Of a DNA stretch of 64,000 nt, positions 34,480 to 46,447 are shown piece by piece (the stretch's first letter is position 1; each line of letters opens with the position of its first letter). The notes under the pieces are model-generated. The model had not been told where the DNA came from. It ran no database searches and worked only from the letters and a program-made list of their open reading frames with translations. Source of the stretch: Gnetum montanum (lineage: Eukaryota; Streptophyta; Gnetopsida; Gnetales; Gnetaceae); NCBI GenBank assembly GCA_015680685.1, contig MNCI01000556.1:1067931-1131930 (forward strand), given 5' to 3'. The position numbers were made by a program, and so were the translations under genes.

Positions 34480-37400
34480 GTAGATTCCTAACCCATCATG
34501 GGCTTAGTGATGCGTACGACTACGGGGCCTTGTTATGATATCCATTTATATCATCATCTACCACCTAGAAGGGTAGCTCAGCCCATGTTGCTTCTTTGTT
34601 CGAGCTGGTTTCAACTTGTTTAGGTGCTTTAGTCTAAACGGGGGTTTGGTCTTCAAAGATTTCAATCTCTGATCCTTGCTCCATTCCTACATTGTTTATG
34701 GCTCGGGGAACCACTTCATCACCATGAATTATCACTTCCCCTCCCACATAGGGTAAGTGAATCTCTTGGTGTATTGGGAAGGAAACAACCCTTAATTGGG
34801 CTAACCATGATCTCCATACGATCAGGCTGAACCCAGGCATTTCCTCTACCACTATGAATATTGCACTTGTGGGGAACTGGTCCCCTACCACAAAGTTGAT
34901 GCACACATTTTCTTTTACTTACATGCATGCCTCCTTGAAAAATTTTAGGCAAGATGTCATCGTGGGATTCATTTGATCGACCAAGCCCAATTTGTCCACT
35001 ATGGGGAAAGGGATGACATTAGTAGTGGCCCCATCATCAACATGTACCCTTTGGATCCTATGCTGTCTGAACTGAATTGTGATGAACATAGATCCCATTG
35101 TCACCTGACCCTTCTCAGGATCATCCTTAATGGACTCATCACAAAATGTTAAGTAAGATGGCCATGGTTCCTCGGTTGTAGAAGGAAGCATGACCGCATG
35201 GATTGCTTTCTCCTCTACCAACATGTTCTCATCAATTGGTACGGACATTAACATGCAAACCATGGCTTTGCAGTGGGCAATGGGGGTCATTACCAAGTCA
35301 TATAGGCTCAAGGTTATGCTTTTTTATTTTAGAGCTTGTTTGACCTGAGTGAGGGCATTGAACAGATCCTACCAACCATCCTACCTATTACCCTTCTCCT
35401 CCTCCATTAGTCCTATGAGATGAATCTCCTAAGGGGAAACTTTAGGTTGAGGATTTTGTTTTCTTAGATGGGCTGGTGGTGATTTCTTTTGTGTGTCATC
35501 ATCAGTTGTTGATGATGAGGGGATCACAGGCACCGAGGATAAGGGGGTAGGCTTGGGAGGACCTAAAGAAATGCGTTCCTTGGCCATATTGTCCATCAAG
35601 TTCTCTTCCCATTTTTTTGAATAGGGGGGCTATGGGGCTATTTTAGATTGGCTCTGTGTAGTGGGGGCAATTGAATGTTCAAGCATCCTAATGACAAATA
35701 GTGCTTATGATGTTGGTGCGAGTGACGGTATGGGTTTGAGCATGAAAGGTGTAGGGGTGGATGTTTGAGGGGGAACTTTAAGGATGAATGGTTATTGTGA
35801 CATCCTTTTTGCTGTTTTTGGTGTTGTCACACTACGTTGAAGCACAACCACCATGAATGGTTGCTGTGGTGATTCTAGGTTATTATCAACATCAATTTTG
35901 TTGATGATATACCCCACATTGTTAGCATTGAGGGGGTCTTTGTAAACGTGCATAGATTGATTTTTTGGGCAAACAGGGTTGATCTCATCCAAAACCAACT
36001 TCCCATAATTAATCATTCATTGGATGTTACCTTTTAATGCTAGACAGTAATCTGTGTCATGACCACAAAGTTGATGGTAGTCATAAAAGCATTCCAGCCT
36101 GAAGTTCTTTGGAATCGACAGCTCATTGGGTGTGGCCAAAGAGGGGTTCCTAAGAAGTTTACAATACCATTGGTGACATTTTTTCATCTCCTTTGACATC
36201 CACTTATGCTGAATATACCCAACCCCCAATAGTTGCTTCAGGAGTTCTAAAGGCTTAATGGGTAAAGGAATGTACTTGGAGTGATCCGTATGCTCGAAGT
36301 TGGATTTAGGCTAGGTTGATGTCTCTGGTGCTGATGTTGAAGAATGGGTGGTGTTTCTAGAGCCAGATGTTGTTGCTACGACTGCCTTTTTATTGTTGCT
36401 GTTCTTGGGCTTGGTCTCATTTGCCACAGCAGCCACCATGGATGGTGCAACCTTACCCTTCTCCTTGTCTTTTTTAATATATGTGTTTTTGTATGCAACA
36501 TAGCTTGGGTCTTTACTAGCTTTGGCCATGTCTTGGATGCTCTTCGTTTGAGTGAAAGCTTAGCAAAGGGAGTGTGGGGCTAGGTAGTATAGTTTTGACT
36601 TAATAAAATCATTTACTTCCCCCTTGAAGATAGCCAACAGATTGGCCTCTACGATAGGCTCACAGATCTCATTCAAGGTGATGCTCCACTGTTGTATAAA
36701 CTTTTGCATAGATTCTAGCAATTCTTGCTTGATGCTGATCAATTGATCTAGCATGACCTATGATTTCAAGTTATACTTGAAATGGATCATGAACTAATTC
36801 AGAACCTTTTCCAGAGTTGAGATGGAGATGCATGGGAATGTGTGATACCAGTCTAGAGCTTTGCCTATCAAAGCCATGACAAAGATGTAGATAATAGTGT
36901 AAGGAAACTACTGCAACAACAGAGACTCAGATTTAAATGTAACTAAATGTGTGTTATGATTTCCCTTCCCATTGTATTTTGTGAATTTTGGCAGTGGCAT
37001 CTTAGGGGGTAACGTGACCACGGGGACATTCAAGCTAATGGGGTCATCATGGTAGAAGTCCATGACCTGCATCATGTTGAAATCAGTAGCTTTGAGGCAT
37101 TTAATATCTTTAGTGAGTGTCTAGATAAGTTGGAACGCTTGGTCTAGAACTAGAGATGATGTAGACGGTTGTGGGGTTGCGGGGGCAACTACCATTGGTG
37201 GTGTTGTAAGGGTAGCGGCCTGGCTCATAGGGGGTGTTGTTGGGGCTACTCCTATGAAGGTTGTTACCTATGTGGTCCACCACCTAGTGGGTGGTGCTGT
37301 TGGAGCGGTAGCTACTAGTGGTGTTGTGGGGTTAGCCATTTGTGTGACTGATAGGGCATACCACAGTCCCATGAATGGTTATATCATTTGTAGGACTTTG

Positions 37401-38248
37401 TATACTTGGTGGTGAACATAGTGTGACATCTAGGAGGATTGCAAAATATGGAGAGAAGTGGTTGGGTTCCACCATGTGGTTGGGGTTGGACCTACCACTG
37501 ATGGTGGGATAGGTGCGGATGATGGAATGGAAGTGGGAACTCCATGTAGTTGTGAAGTAGGCACAATGTGCACGTACGACAATGCAGCTGTGACTAGCAC
37601 TTGGTATGATGATGGGATATAATTAGAAGGAAGAGTGCCTAGGAATGAAATTGAAGGGGTAGCATTTTGGTATGTTGAGGGTATAGGATGGATGCCCATG
37701 GCTGATGAAAGTGTAGGTTGTGGCAGAGACATGATAATCACAAAGGGGGCAGAAGCAAAAGGCAGGTTTGACTAGAATACCATGATGGGAGGGATAATTG
37801 CAGGGTAGGTATGGCCACCATCCTCAGAATGGGAGTCTAGGTCTTCTTGTCTATCTTGGAATGCCTCATCGTAATGGGAATCCGTATCTCACTCCCTAGA
37901 TTTACTGACTTGTACTAACTAGTCCAAGATCCACTGATACATTTCCGTCAGGTGTATGCTAATGTCAAGGATAGGGATAAACTCCCTTCCATTCCAATGA
38001 AGGAACTTAAAATTATGTTTGTCTTTGAGTTCTTGGCAATCCATAGGCAAATTTGCTTAGATTTTTACATAGACAAAGTCATAGTGCTCTACGTCTTGCT
38101 GCAAGAGCTCAAGTGAAAAATGTTGGATCCTAAGAAACTAATGTGGTGCTAGCACTAGGCTAGGTGGTTACTTAGCACCTATGGCACTTTGAGTAGAGAA
38201 AGGGACCTCAAGGTTCAAGGTGGAAATAACAATGGTTGCGGAAATCAT
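34480..38248 (-). pseudogene. A1 gag-protease, broken
   Basis: Structural polyprotein plus protease. ATG at 38248 (MISATIVISTLNLEVPF). A Pro/Ser/Thr-rich stretch lies at 37741-37430. The capsid-type Retrotrans_gag region is near 36760-36560 (LLESMQKFIQQWSITLNEI; LKSKLYYL-like end). A zinc finger at about 36100-36045 reads CFYDYHQLCGHDTDYC. The linker repeats PFILKVPP-type phrases. The protease has HVDDGATTNVIPFPI near 35045-35000 and, in a shifted frame, VVGDQFPTSAIF and WLAQLRVVSFPIHQEIHLPY. The end (near 34480) is set by comparison with B. Stops and shifts are present, so it is inactive. Confidence 0.88.
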
Positions 38249-38460
38249 TTTGTGAGATTAAAGGAAAGTCACAAATGAGAAATATAGAGATCAATAAGTC
38301 ATCAAAGGCTTCTCATCCTGCTGGGTTCCAAAGAAATCATCATCATGACTAGTCTACACCACATGATGTGTAAATAACCGCAAGGGTGTCACCTCTACAC
38401 TAGTAGGTGACGGGGTATAGATAGCATGCAAGACTACTCGTAAGATGCAGAAACGACACC
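38249..38460 (-). other. A1 leader between PBS and gag
   Basis: Short noncoding leader of about 210 nt, much shorter than the 580-nt TACGCT-rich leader of B. No repeat recognised. Confidence 0.7.
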
Positions 38461-38480
38461 AAAAGGTCCTTCTAGCACCA
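38461..38480 (-). promoter_or_regulatory. Primer binding site of A1
   Basis: Minus strand TGGTGCTAGAAGGACCTTTT, starting 5 nt inside the LTR end. B has TTAGCGCTAGAAGGAGGGCC at its matching site, sharing GCTAGAAGGA. The tRNA could not be named from the sequence. Confidence 0.72.
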
Positions 38481-38485
38481 AAAAC

Positions 38486-40451
38486 TATAGCAATTGAAAA
38501 TATTGGTGGCTAGAACACCGAGAGGTTGCTGGGAAAACAGTTTAACCCCAGATCTGTGTGAGGGAAGTGCTAGAGAAAAATGGAAAAAGGGTGCCCTGAA
38601 TAGCCTAGTCGATTAGACAGGGACATAATTGGTGTATCTTAACCTTTCATGAATGTTTGTTTTGGAAATGATGTACACGAAGTAAAGCGATGATCAATAA
38701 ATATAAAATGATGAAAATAGTGCAAAAACAAGATGATAGTAAGTGAATAAAAACATAGACTTAGGTGAGATAGTGAACTGCCCAAAGATCACGAATTTGG
38801 TCCTTTATTTTGTTGGAAGGTGTACAACTAAACATGCAACACTGGAGAGGCACAACTTACACAGAGAAGTATGGTCACAGATCTTTGAACTATACTCAGT
38901 AGCCTACTATTCAGGATTCTTCTACTTGCCACTCTGCTCACTAAGATGCCAAAATACTAAAATCACAAAGGGATGTCTGGAGCCAACCAGAATGCTAAGA
39001 ATTCCAACTATACTCTCCAAAAGCCAACTCAAAAGCCAACCATGCAAAAGGCCAACCCTTTAAGCATTGTTCACTGGGGTTATTATAGGGCTAGGAGTAG
39101 GAGAAAAACATGTTCTAGATGCCACGTGTCTTGGGCCCCACAAGGTGCAAACATGGCTATGCTATGTAGATGTGTGATGCTGGATGTGAACCTTGTTACG
39201 CTGTGACCATACTGCTGAAACTGCAAGTGCCAAAATTTAGAAAGCATGCTAACAATGAAAATAAAAGTGGAGCCTACGCTCCAGGGCTATGTCTTCACTA
39301 CTAAGTAGGGCCAACTGTAGGGACAATTTTGGAAATTGACCAAGGGTGTGCAAAATGAAGTAAAATTGCTAGTTTTGTCTGCCAGAGAGGTGCCAGAATG
39401 AGAGTGATCACTGCCAATAAGTTATAGAGCTAACTGAAGATGTCTTGATGCCTCCATGAAAATGTTGCACTACTTACACTATCAATTATGCTGGCATAGC
39501 ATAAGTAACTGCTTGCTATTCTACGCTACGCTACATAGCATAGCATAACATAGCTAGTGGTCTTGAAAGAAGTCTTGCCTATAAGACGAGAGCATCTATT
39601 TGAGGCTCGATCAGGAAAGCAACTACAACTTTGTCTCCCATGATGGAAACCCTTTGAACTACTAAGTTGATATTTGGAGCATTCTGTTGTTTTCATCCTT
39701 GCTACATTGTGCTACGCTACATAGCATAGCACAACATAATTGCCAATGTGACATGCCTCTTTGTTTAATCTTTCAATGTTTCACAAGGAAACTTTGCTTG
39801 AGGCCCAAGGGCTAAGTGGGACAGATAGTTTTGGAGATCAAAGCGTTACCAAGTGTAATTCTCTTGTTGGAGCCATTTGGTGAAGGGGCTTTTATGTGTT
39901 CTTTCCTTGCTATGTTGTGCTATGCTACATAGTGTAGCATAGCATAGCACCTTGTGTTGGTCAAATCCTAACTTGTTTTGCAATCATTTCTTCATATGAT
40001 GTTTATTATGTCTGGATTTGTTGGCAGAGCAAGTTTGCTTGATGGTTGTAACATGGAAAAATGCTTTCGAAGATTGACTTGTTGTTCACTTGCATTTTGG
40101 ATGCTTGAGTAGTCTATTCAAGGCTTTCTATGCTGCGTAGTATAGTGTAGCGTAGTAGATTTCTCCACTAGAAAACTTGTTGAACTATTTAGCTCATCCT
40201 AAACACTTTCGGTAACTCTTAGCATAGTCCCTAGGTAGACTGTCTGCTGGATTAATTGTCTAGTTGGGCAGCATAGAGAGTCCAACAAGCCTGTCAGCCC
40301 TAGAGATAGAAAACTTACTAGATTGTATAGTCTATCCTTAGTGCCCACACTATTCTGATGGCCTATTGTAACATTGTACTTGTGGAAATTTTTTGCCCAA
40401 ATTCCAAGGCTCTTCTGAAGCATCAGGGTCTTGAAATTTTATGGTGTTTCA
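38486..40451 (-). repeat. Middle LTR shared by A1 (5') and A2 (3')
   Basis: 1,966 bp, aligned end to end with 21281-23261. On its low side are a PBS and the gag of A1; on its high side are a PPT and the pol 3' end of A2. It therefore serves both elements. It keeps a G-box CACGTG at 39123-39128 while the TATA is decayed to TATAATAA. Its low end reads TATAG where TGTAG is expected. Four GCTACGC palindromes are conserved. Confidence 0.92.
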
Positions 40452-42148
40452 ATGGCCCCTCTTTGTCGATGTCTAGAGGATCTGGTAGAGATACATCGAT
40501 AAAGAATATGAAACACCATGAGAAATAGAACACCAACATTGCTCTCTAGTGGTCACTTAGATGTTGCTTTGCTACAATTGGGAGTGCTAGGATGGTCTAG
40601 TAAGTAAAAGGCGTAGAAGATGGTTTTGGGAAAATAGGTTCAGGAAAGGAAAAGATGTAACATAGTGTGGTCCCTCGTTGGAGTGCTTGTGAGGGATTTC
40701 AGTGTGCATGGGCATATTTCTTCATTGAATTTTGACCTCCCCTTGGAATGCTTAGAGATAGTCATTTTGTAACAGCTGTGCCATTTGTTCTGGGTGCCTT
40801 TTTTCTTGAGCTCTTTTGCTCCTTTACACTTTGGTGCTTTTTTTTCTGTTTAGCCACATTCACTTGCAAACAACCTTATTGTTGTAGGATAGGTGTTTCC
40901 TCCCTGAGATGAGTTGTGTTACATCCATGTGGGGCTTTGACCTACCTACAAATGCTTCCCATGTAGTGAGTTGCATTATGCTCACCATGGACTTAGTGGT
41001 TGGGTATGTGGGGGAGGGGGGGAGGGTGGGTGGAGTGGGGGGGACTTTATATGCATTGGGAAAGCTTGTAAAAGAGGTGTGAAGGAAAACTACAAGTATA
41101 AGAAACAAGGTAAAGAGGGTCAAAAGGGAGGGCAAGATGTGCACTCCCAAGTAGCCAAGCTAGTCGGAACGATGTAGTGTCCTACTTTCCTAGCAAAACA
41201 GATCTCTGAGAGATATCATCTTGGCCTATATTCTGCAAATACAATATAGAGAAAATGAAGAAAATGTAACCATGAAATGTAGTGAGGGAAAAGTCCTGCT
41301 TTCTTTAGACACTGCTGAAGTAATGAGAATTATTGCTAAGGCATGCGACGTCCAAAGTAGGAAGGCCAGCAGAGGTTTTGGCAATAATAGACTAAAGGGG
41401 TTGACATTGAAGAGGCTATGAGTTGTGGTGATGCAAGTGCATAGGATTTCCTACTCAAGGAAAATATCATGTAGTTCAAATATAATGTGAGAAGCCTAAC
41501 AGTTGAACATCTTTTGAGCTTAGATGACGATGAGGGCTGTAGTGTAGCAACTCTGTGGCTGGGCCACAATGGTGTTGGGACTCCAACAACAAGCATTGAT
41601 GATAGGATCTATTGCCAAGATGACTGGCTATGGTAGTAGTAGCTCTAAAAGGTTAGCAAGATGTTAGACAACATCTTTAGAGGATTAGCAAGATGTGAGT
41701 GGTAGTGGCATTGCATGTGTTCCAGCGAGTGTTTCCTTAGCAACATGAACTACATTTTGGAACTACAATGTTCCACCCCATCTTATCATTGTGCACACTT
41801 GCTTGTTTGTAAGATCATAGATGCAAGCTAAAAACACTATGCTACAAACCTAATTTATGATCTTGGTAGATCATTAGATATACTGGTTTAAGGTCCAGCA
41901 GACCGTGATGTACTAGTTTAAGGTCCTAGCAAACCGTTGTGCTAGTTTAAGGTCCTAGCACATCGCTATGCTAGTTTATCATCACAGTGGATGGTGGATG
42001 TGCCAATTTATGGTCATAACGGACCATACTATGGGTGCCAGTTTTAGTTCATAGCCCAAGGATGTGTTGTGCTCGTTTATAATCATAGCAGACTATCTAT
42101 GCCAGTTTATAGTCATAGAGGGCTATTTGTGTTGACCTTGCTTTTGCA
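40452..42148 (-). other. A2 PPT, 3' noncoding region and spacer repeats
   Basis: The PPT AAAGAGGGGCCAT on the minus strand abuts the middle LTR. It is followed by noncoding sequence matching 23276-24640 of A1 and by the pol-side spacer minisatellite at 41840-42130 (units of the form agtttaaggtcctagcanac on the plus strand). No gene. Confidence 0.82.
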
Positions 42149-44607
42149 TCAGACGTAGTATGGCTTGAGGTACAAGTGGTTCATGGGATTTGCAAACTCT
42201 TTGCCATCCATGTTAGCCAGTTTGAAGGCCCCATTCTCATAGGCTTTCATGACTATGAACAGAACTTTTGAGTTTGCTAAGAACTTGTTTACATGTTCAC
42301 AAACATCTCTGAGAACTAGGTCCCTTTTCTTGATCAACCATTGATGTAGATTGGAATGATGCTTTTACCACTGCTTTTCCTAGTACCATTTGATATGGCC
42401 AAGTGTTTGGGCACGCTCCTCCTCTATAGAGTCAAGGTCAATGATCCTTGACTTGTTGTTTTGAGCTTCATTCACAATGCTTGAAAGGATCATCTAAAGT
42501 GATGGTACCTACAATTAAAGAGGTAACATTGCTTTAGATCCATAAACAAGGCTGTAGGGAGTCTTACCTTTGGCCATTTTGCATGTTGTATGGTAAGCCC
42601 ACAACATGTAGAGGATTTGCTCATGCCATCATCTCTTGCTACTACTAAGAATCCTTTTGAGAAATTTGATGATTGCCTTGTTTGTTGCCTCTACCTGACC
42701 ATTTTCCTGTGGGTAGTATGGCGATGGAAAGGATTGCTTGATGCTGATGTTGCTACAAAAGGTTTTGGTTTTCGTGCTACTAAACTGTGGCTTGTTGTCT
42801 ATTACAACAGTCATGAGAAGACAAAACCTTGTTACTATGTTGTCTAGGATAAAGTGACAAACTTTTTGAGATGTAGTCTTCCTAAGGGGGATAGCCTCTA
42901 CCCACTTTGTAAAGTACTCGGTGGTAATGATGATGAAGCTATGTCCTACATAAGACTTAGGCGTGATGGGTCCTATGATATCTAGTCCCCAACATTGGAA
43001 TGGCCACGTAATCTATGTAGGATGCAACACAGTAGGTGAGACATGTATAATATATGCATGACATTGGCATGTATCACACGTCCTAACTTTGCCAAGGCAA
43101 TCTCATTCAATGTAAGGCTAATAGTACCCTAGGCATCTGATCTTCACTACCATAGCTCTAGGGGCTATGTGTCCTCGACATAATCCCTCATGGATTTCTT
43201 TAATAATTTTTTTTCTTCCCCACCAACATAAGTTAGTATTATCCCATCAAAGGAGCATTTACATAGGGTGTTATCCCCTATAAGGACATACTGTCAGGCT
43301 CACTTTCCGATAGCATCCTTTTGAGCAGATGTCAAGCTATGTGGGGGTTAGCCATGTTGAAGATAGGCTTTAACGTTAGCGTACCACTCTTGGGTATCGG
43401 TAGTGTTCACAACTGCAATGTGTGCCGCTTGGGTGATAGGATCAATGCATTCTATTATTAAAGTAGGCAAAGTTGCAAATAGGTGCGATGGCATATTCAA
43501 TGCTAACGTGGCTAAGGCATCTGCTACAGTATTCTCATTGTGGGGCATGTGTTGGATGTCTATCATTGTTAACTATTTTAGCAAACTTTTGGCCAAGTCA
43601 CAATAAGGCTGTAAGTGTGAAGCTTTATAGGCATAGACATTGGTAACCTGGTTGACAATGAGTTGGGAATCACCTTGGACTACCAAATGTTGGATCTCTA
43701 GTTCTTGAGCTGCTAAGAGCCCCCTAAGGAGTCCTTTGTACTCAGCTACTTTGTTCATATAAAGGAACGTAAAATGGTATGCAAAAGGGCAAATATCCCC
43801 TGAGTGAAATGTAATGACGACAGCAACACTACCACCTCGCATAGTTGAGGCACTGTCGAAATGCAGAGTGCCCTCAAAGTGTAATGGCACATGATTAATG
43901 CTGTTAACATGTTCATCTAGGAAAGTTGGCTCTATTGTTGCTTGATCATCGATGGGTGAAGTTGTGAGCTATGTTATTATTTCTTATCCCTTTGTCAATG
44001 ATTGGGCTACATAGTGTAAATCAAATTCCACCATTAGAGCTTTCCATTAGGCTATCCTACTTCTCTTGTATAAATTATTTGTGATAGCCCAAAGTATGTT
44101 TCTATTACATATGATGTTAACCTTGCTATGGAACAAGTAATTTCTCCACTTTTTTAGTGCAAACACTAAAGCAAGACAATCTCTTTCTACTTCATTATAC
44201 TTTGCCTCATAAGCTATGAGTGCATGGCTCAAGTAATAAACCAAGATTTTAGAACCATCATCTTTATTTTGGCATAACAATGCTGCAATAGATGTGCCCA
44301 GGGTGCCAAGGTAGATGTAGAAAGGCTTATCCCTCTGTGGTATGTAAACATTTGTGAGGTGCAAAAGCTCTTTCTTTAAGTCATCGAAGGATTTTTAACA
44401 TTCTTTTGTCCACTCAAAGTTGACCCCCTTCTTTAGAAGGTGTTGCATGGGGTGTAACTTGTTAATAAACCTTGCTATAAACCTTCTGATAAACTATATT
44501 TTGCCTTGCAACCCACGCAATTCTTTAGGGTTGGTAGGTGATGTGACGTTAATGATAGATTTAGCTTTGTTAGGATCCACTCGTATTCCAGCTTCTGATA
44601 CTACAAA
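42149..44607 (-). pseudogene. A2 pol, C-terminal part (RT end, RNase H, aRH, integrase)
   Basis: Continues the A2 RT across the B insertion. It begins VVSEAGIRVDPNKAKS (end of RT), then RNase H at 44364-44047 (FYIYLGTLGTSIAALLCQ; YNEVERDCLALVFALKKW). The second RNase H is at 43890-43573 (LHFDSASTMRGGS; NKVAEYKGLLRGLLAA; VVQGDSQLIVNQV). The integrase core is at 42814-42629 (IDNKPQFSS; PYYPQENGQVEATNKAI with the catalytic Glu) and the end GAFKLANMDGKEFANPMNHL at 42200. Stops and shifts separate the pieces. Better preserved than A1 in the second RNase H and integrase. Confidence 0.92.
44603..44607. repeat. Left TSD of element B
   Basis: acaaa directly before the LTR TG. The right side (62764-62768) is aaaaa, one mismatch. 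The undisturbed A1 sequence (tactacaaaccctagc at about 27317) shows that acaaa occurred once before insertion. Confidence 0.82.
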
Positions 44608-44835
44608 TGAAACACCACAAAATTTTGAGCTTAGTACTTTTTCAAAAAGAATCAAGCTAAGTCACAATGCTCCCTAGCATGACTAAAGCTTGAGGACCCC
44701 ACAAACAGCTTCAAGTAGAGTTGAACTCAACAAGGAGCAGTTCCTTGGGACCCGTCGACGACCACGACAACATCTGCTATCAAACCTGGTAACTTTGGAG
44801 CTTAAAATATTTAGTTTACACTAAGTATGTATTCT

Positions 44836-45175
44836 TAGCGTATACAGCCGATGTTGACATCGTATACGCCTAGTGTATACACCCAGCGTAGACGTCCAGC
44901 ATACATGCCTAGCGTATACTCCCCACATGTACGCTTAGCAGGTACGACTGATGTATACACCCGACAAGTAATCCCTGAATACAGCATGGAAACACCATTG
45001 CAAAACAAGATTTAGTACAAGGCAATAATTCTCACGAATAGGGCAACCATCAGCATATACGCCCAGCTTATATGCCCAGTACATCTAGTGTATATGCCCT
45101 ACATGCCTAGCGTATACGCCCAGCATCTATGCCAAAAGTCTACGCCCGCCTGATACAGCGTATACACCCAGCAAA
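44836..45175. repeat. AGCGTATACGC palindrome array, 5' LTR U3
   Basis: About fifteen diverged copies of AGCGTATACGCC. The 12-mer AGCGTATACGCT is its own reverse complement. Spacing is irregular at 12-30 bp. The same array is in the 3' LTR at 61735-62080. Confidence 0.85.
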
Positions 45176-45265
45176 TATAACATGTTGTACACTTGTAAAT
45201 TTTATTCTTTCACACCTGGTCAATGCGCCATGTGTCACCCAACCCGAGTCTAACGTCAAAACCTG

Positions 45266-45272
45266 TATAAAA
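45266..45272 (+). promoter_or_regulatory. LTR TATA box of B
   Basis: tataaaa in CTGTATAAAACCCC; the 3' LTR has the same at 62164-62170. It lies downstream of the U3 palindromes and about 40 bp after the G-box position, as expected for the promoter of the genomic RNA. Confidence 0.7.
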
Positions 45273-45868
45273 CCCCAGTTTTTCATTAGATCGGGGTTGG
45301 CAATTTTGAGCAAACCAGAGAGAAAAATAGAGACGCTAAAAAAACCAGAGTAGAGAACCTTGTACGCTAGACTTCAACCTTGTACGCTGAGCATATAGCC
45401 TCTACGTTGTGCCTACAGTTTGAACCAACCCACAGTCATCCCTGCATCTACCGGGGCTATTCGTCTGCCTTGTGTGAAAGCCACAACTGTGTTAGATCGG
45501 TGCATTGTAACTCTCACTTTGCAATAATATTGTTGCATTTTATTCCTAAAATCTGTTACATTTTTGCTTTAATTGTTGCATGTATACTGTTTATGCTCTT
45601 TTACATTTATGCTCCGTTTGCATTAGTTACGCTATTTACGCTTGGTTTTACGCCCGTTACGCTGTTTACATATAACCCAGCGTATAGCACCTCGGTGTAC
45701 GTTTGGGGAAATCCTTACCTAATCTTCGTGCAGACCACTCAAGGTACTCTACCATCGTTAATTCCAGCTTGCCCTCAAGCGAAGGTAGAGTCTTCTGTGC
45801 ATGTTTGAAGATCTCCAGGTCTCTGTTTCCTTCTAGCCAGAGACCAACGATTTCAGATGGTACAAAAA

Positions 45869-45888
45869 TTAGCGCTAGAAGGAGGGCC
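45869..45888 (+). promoter_or_regulatory. Primer binding site of B
   Basis: TTAGCGCTAGAAGGAGGGCC, 4 nt after the LTR end. It corresponds to the A1 site. The tRNA identity is not established. Confidence 0.72.
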
Positions 45889-46447
45889 TCTGCCTAAAAC
45901 TTGTTGTGCCTCAGAGCTCTCAGTGTCTACGTTGCTGAGTACATGCCGACCTTGTCTGCAAACTTCCTAGCGTCTACGCTGTTGAGCGTCTACGCTGCTC
46001 AGTTTAAAACTTACTGTCTGCAAACTTTTCAGCGTCTACACTGTTGAGCGTCTACGTTGCTCAATTTACCCTGACTCCATTTGCAAAGTTCCTAGTGTCT
46101 ACGCTACAGAGTATATGTTGTCAGCTATACACTGACCCTATCTACGCTCTACGTTGTAGACTTTGTCTACGGCATACGCTGACGCTGCTACGCTGATGCT
46201 GTCTACGCTGTTGTTCAGTTTACGCTGCACACTCTACACTGTAGACTACATCTACGCTTCTTAGCATATATGTTGCCACTATATGCTATATACCTACACG
46301 CTGTCTACGCTGTCACTATACGTTGGTCATTAAAGCCTATATGCTGAGACCTAATTTATATGCTATACACTAACGACATAGGTTTACGCCGCATTAAGTA
46401 TACTAATTTCATATCCCTACACTGTGTCATATTCTCAACTGTTCATC
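45889..46447 (+). repeat. B leader with TCTACGCTG repeats
   Basis: Untranslated leader in which TCTACGCTG, GTCTACGCTGT and related words recur more than twenty times between about 45905 and 46400. No frame. The words share TACGCT with the LTR array and with intron 1 of the antisense gene. Confidence 0.85.

Larger units (their letters stand above)
21281..40451 (-). mobile_element. Tat-lineage LTR retrotransposon A1 (19.2 kb)
   Basis: Ty3/gypsy element on the minus strand: 5' LTR 40451-38486, PBS 38480-38461, gag-protease 38248 to about 34480, spacer repeats, antisense gene 29056-33913 (plus strand), spacer repeats, pol 28335-24933, spacer repeats, PPT 23275-23262, 3' LTR 23261-21281. The Tat call rests on the second RNase H between RNase H and integrase and on the long gag-pol separation. 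The LTRs differ by roughly 15% in the first 240 bases by eye, so the copy is old. Its 5' LTR is at the same time the 3' LTR of element A2. All frames are broken. Confidence 0.92.
44608..45864 (+). repeat. B 5' LTR (1,257 bp)
   Basis: Starts TGAAACACCACAAAATTTTG and ends GGTACA. U3 is packed with AGCGTATACGCC-type palindromic words (44836-45175). A TATA box, tataaaa, is at 45266-45272. The G-box of the 3' copy (CACGTG) reads CATGTG here. Confidence 0.95.

Noticed and set aside
45380-45808. 142-codon frame across the end of the B 5' LTR
   Set aside because: LTR sequence; the 3' LTR copy has a shorter, interrupted version and no domain is visible.
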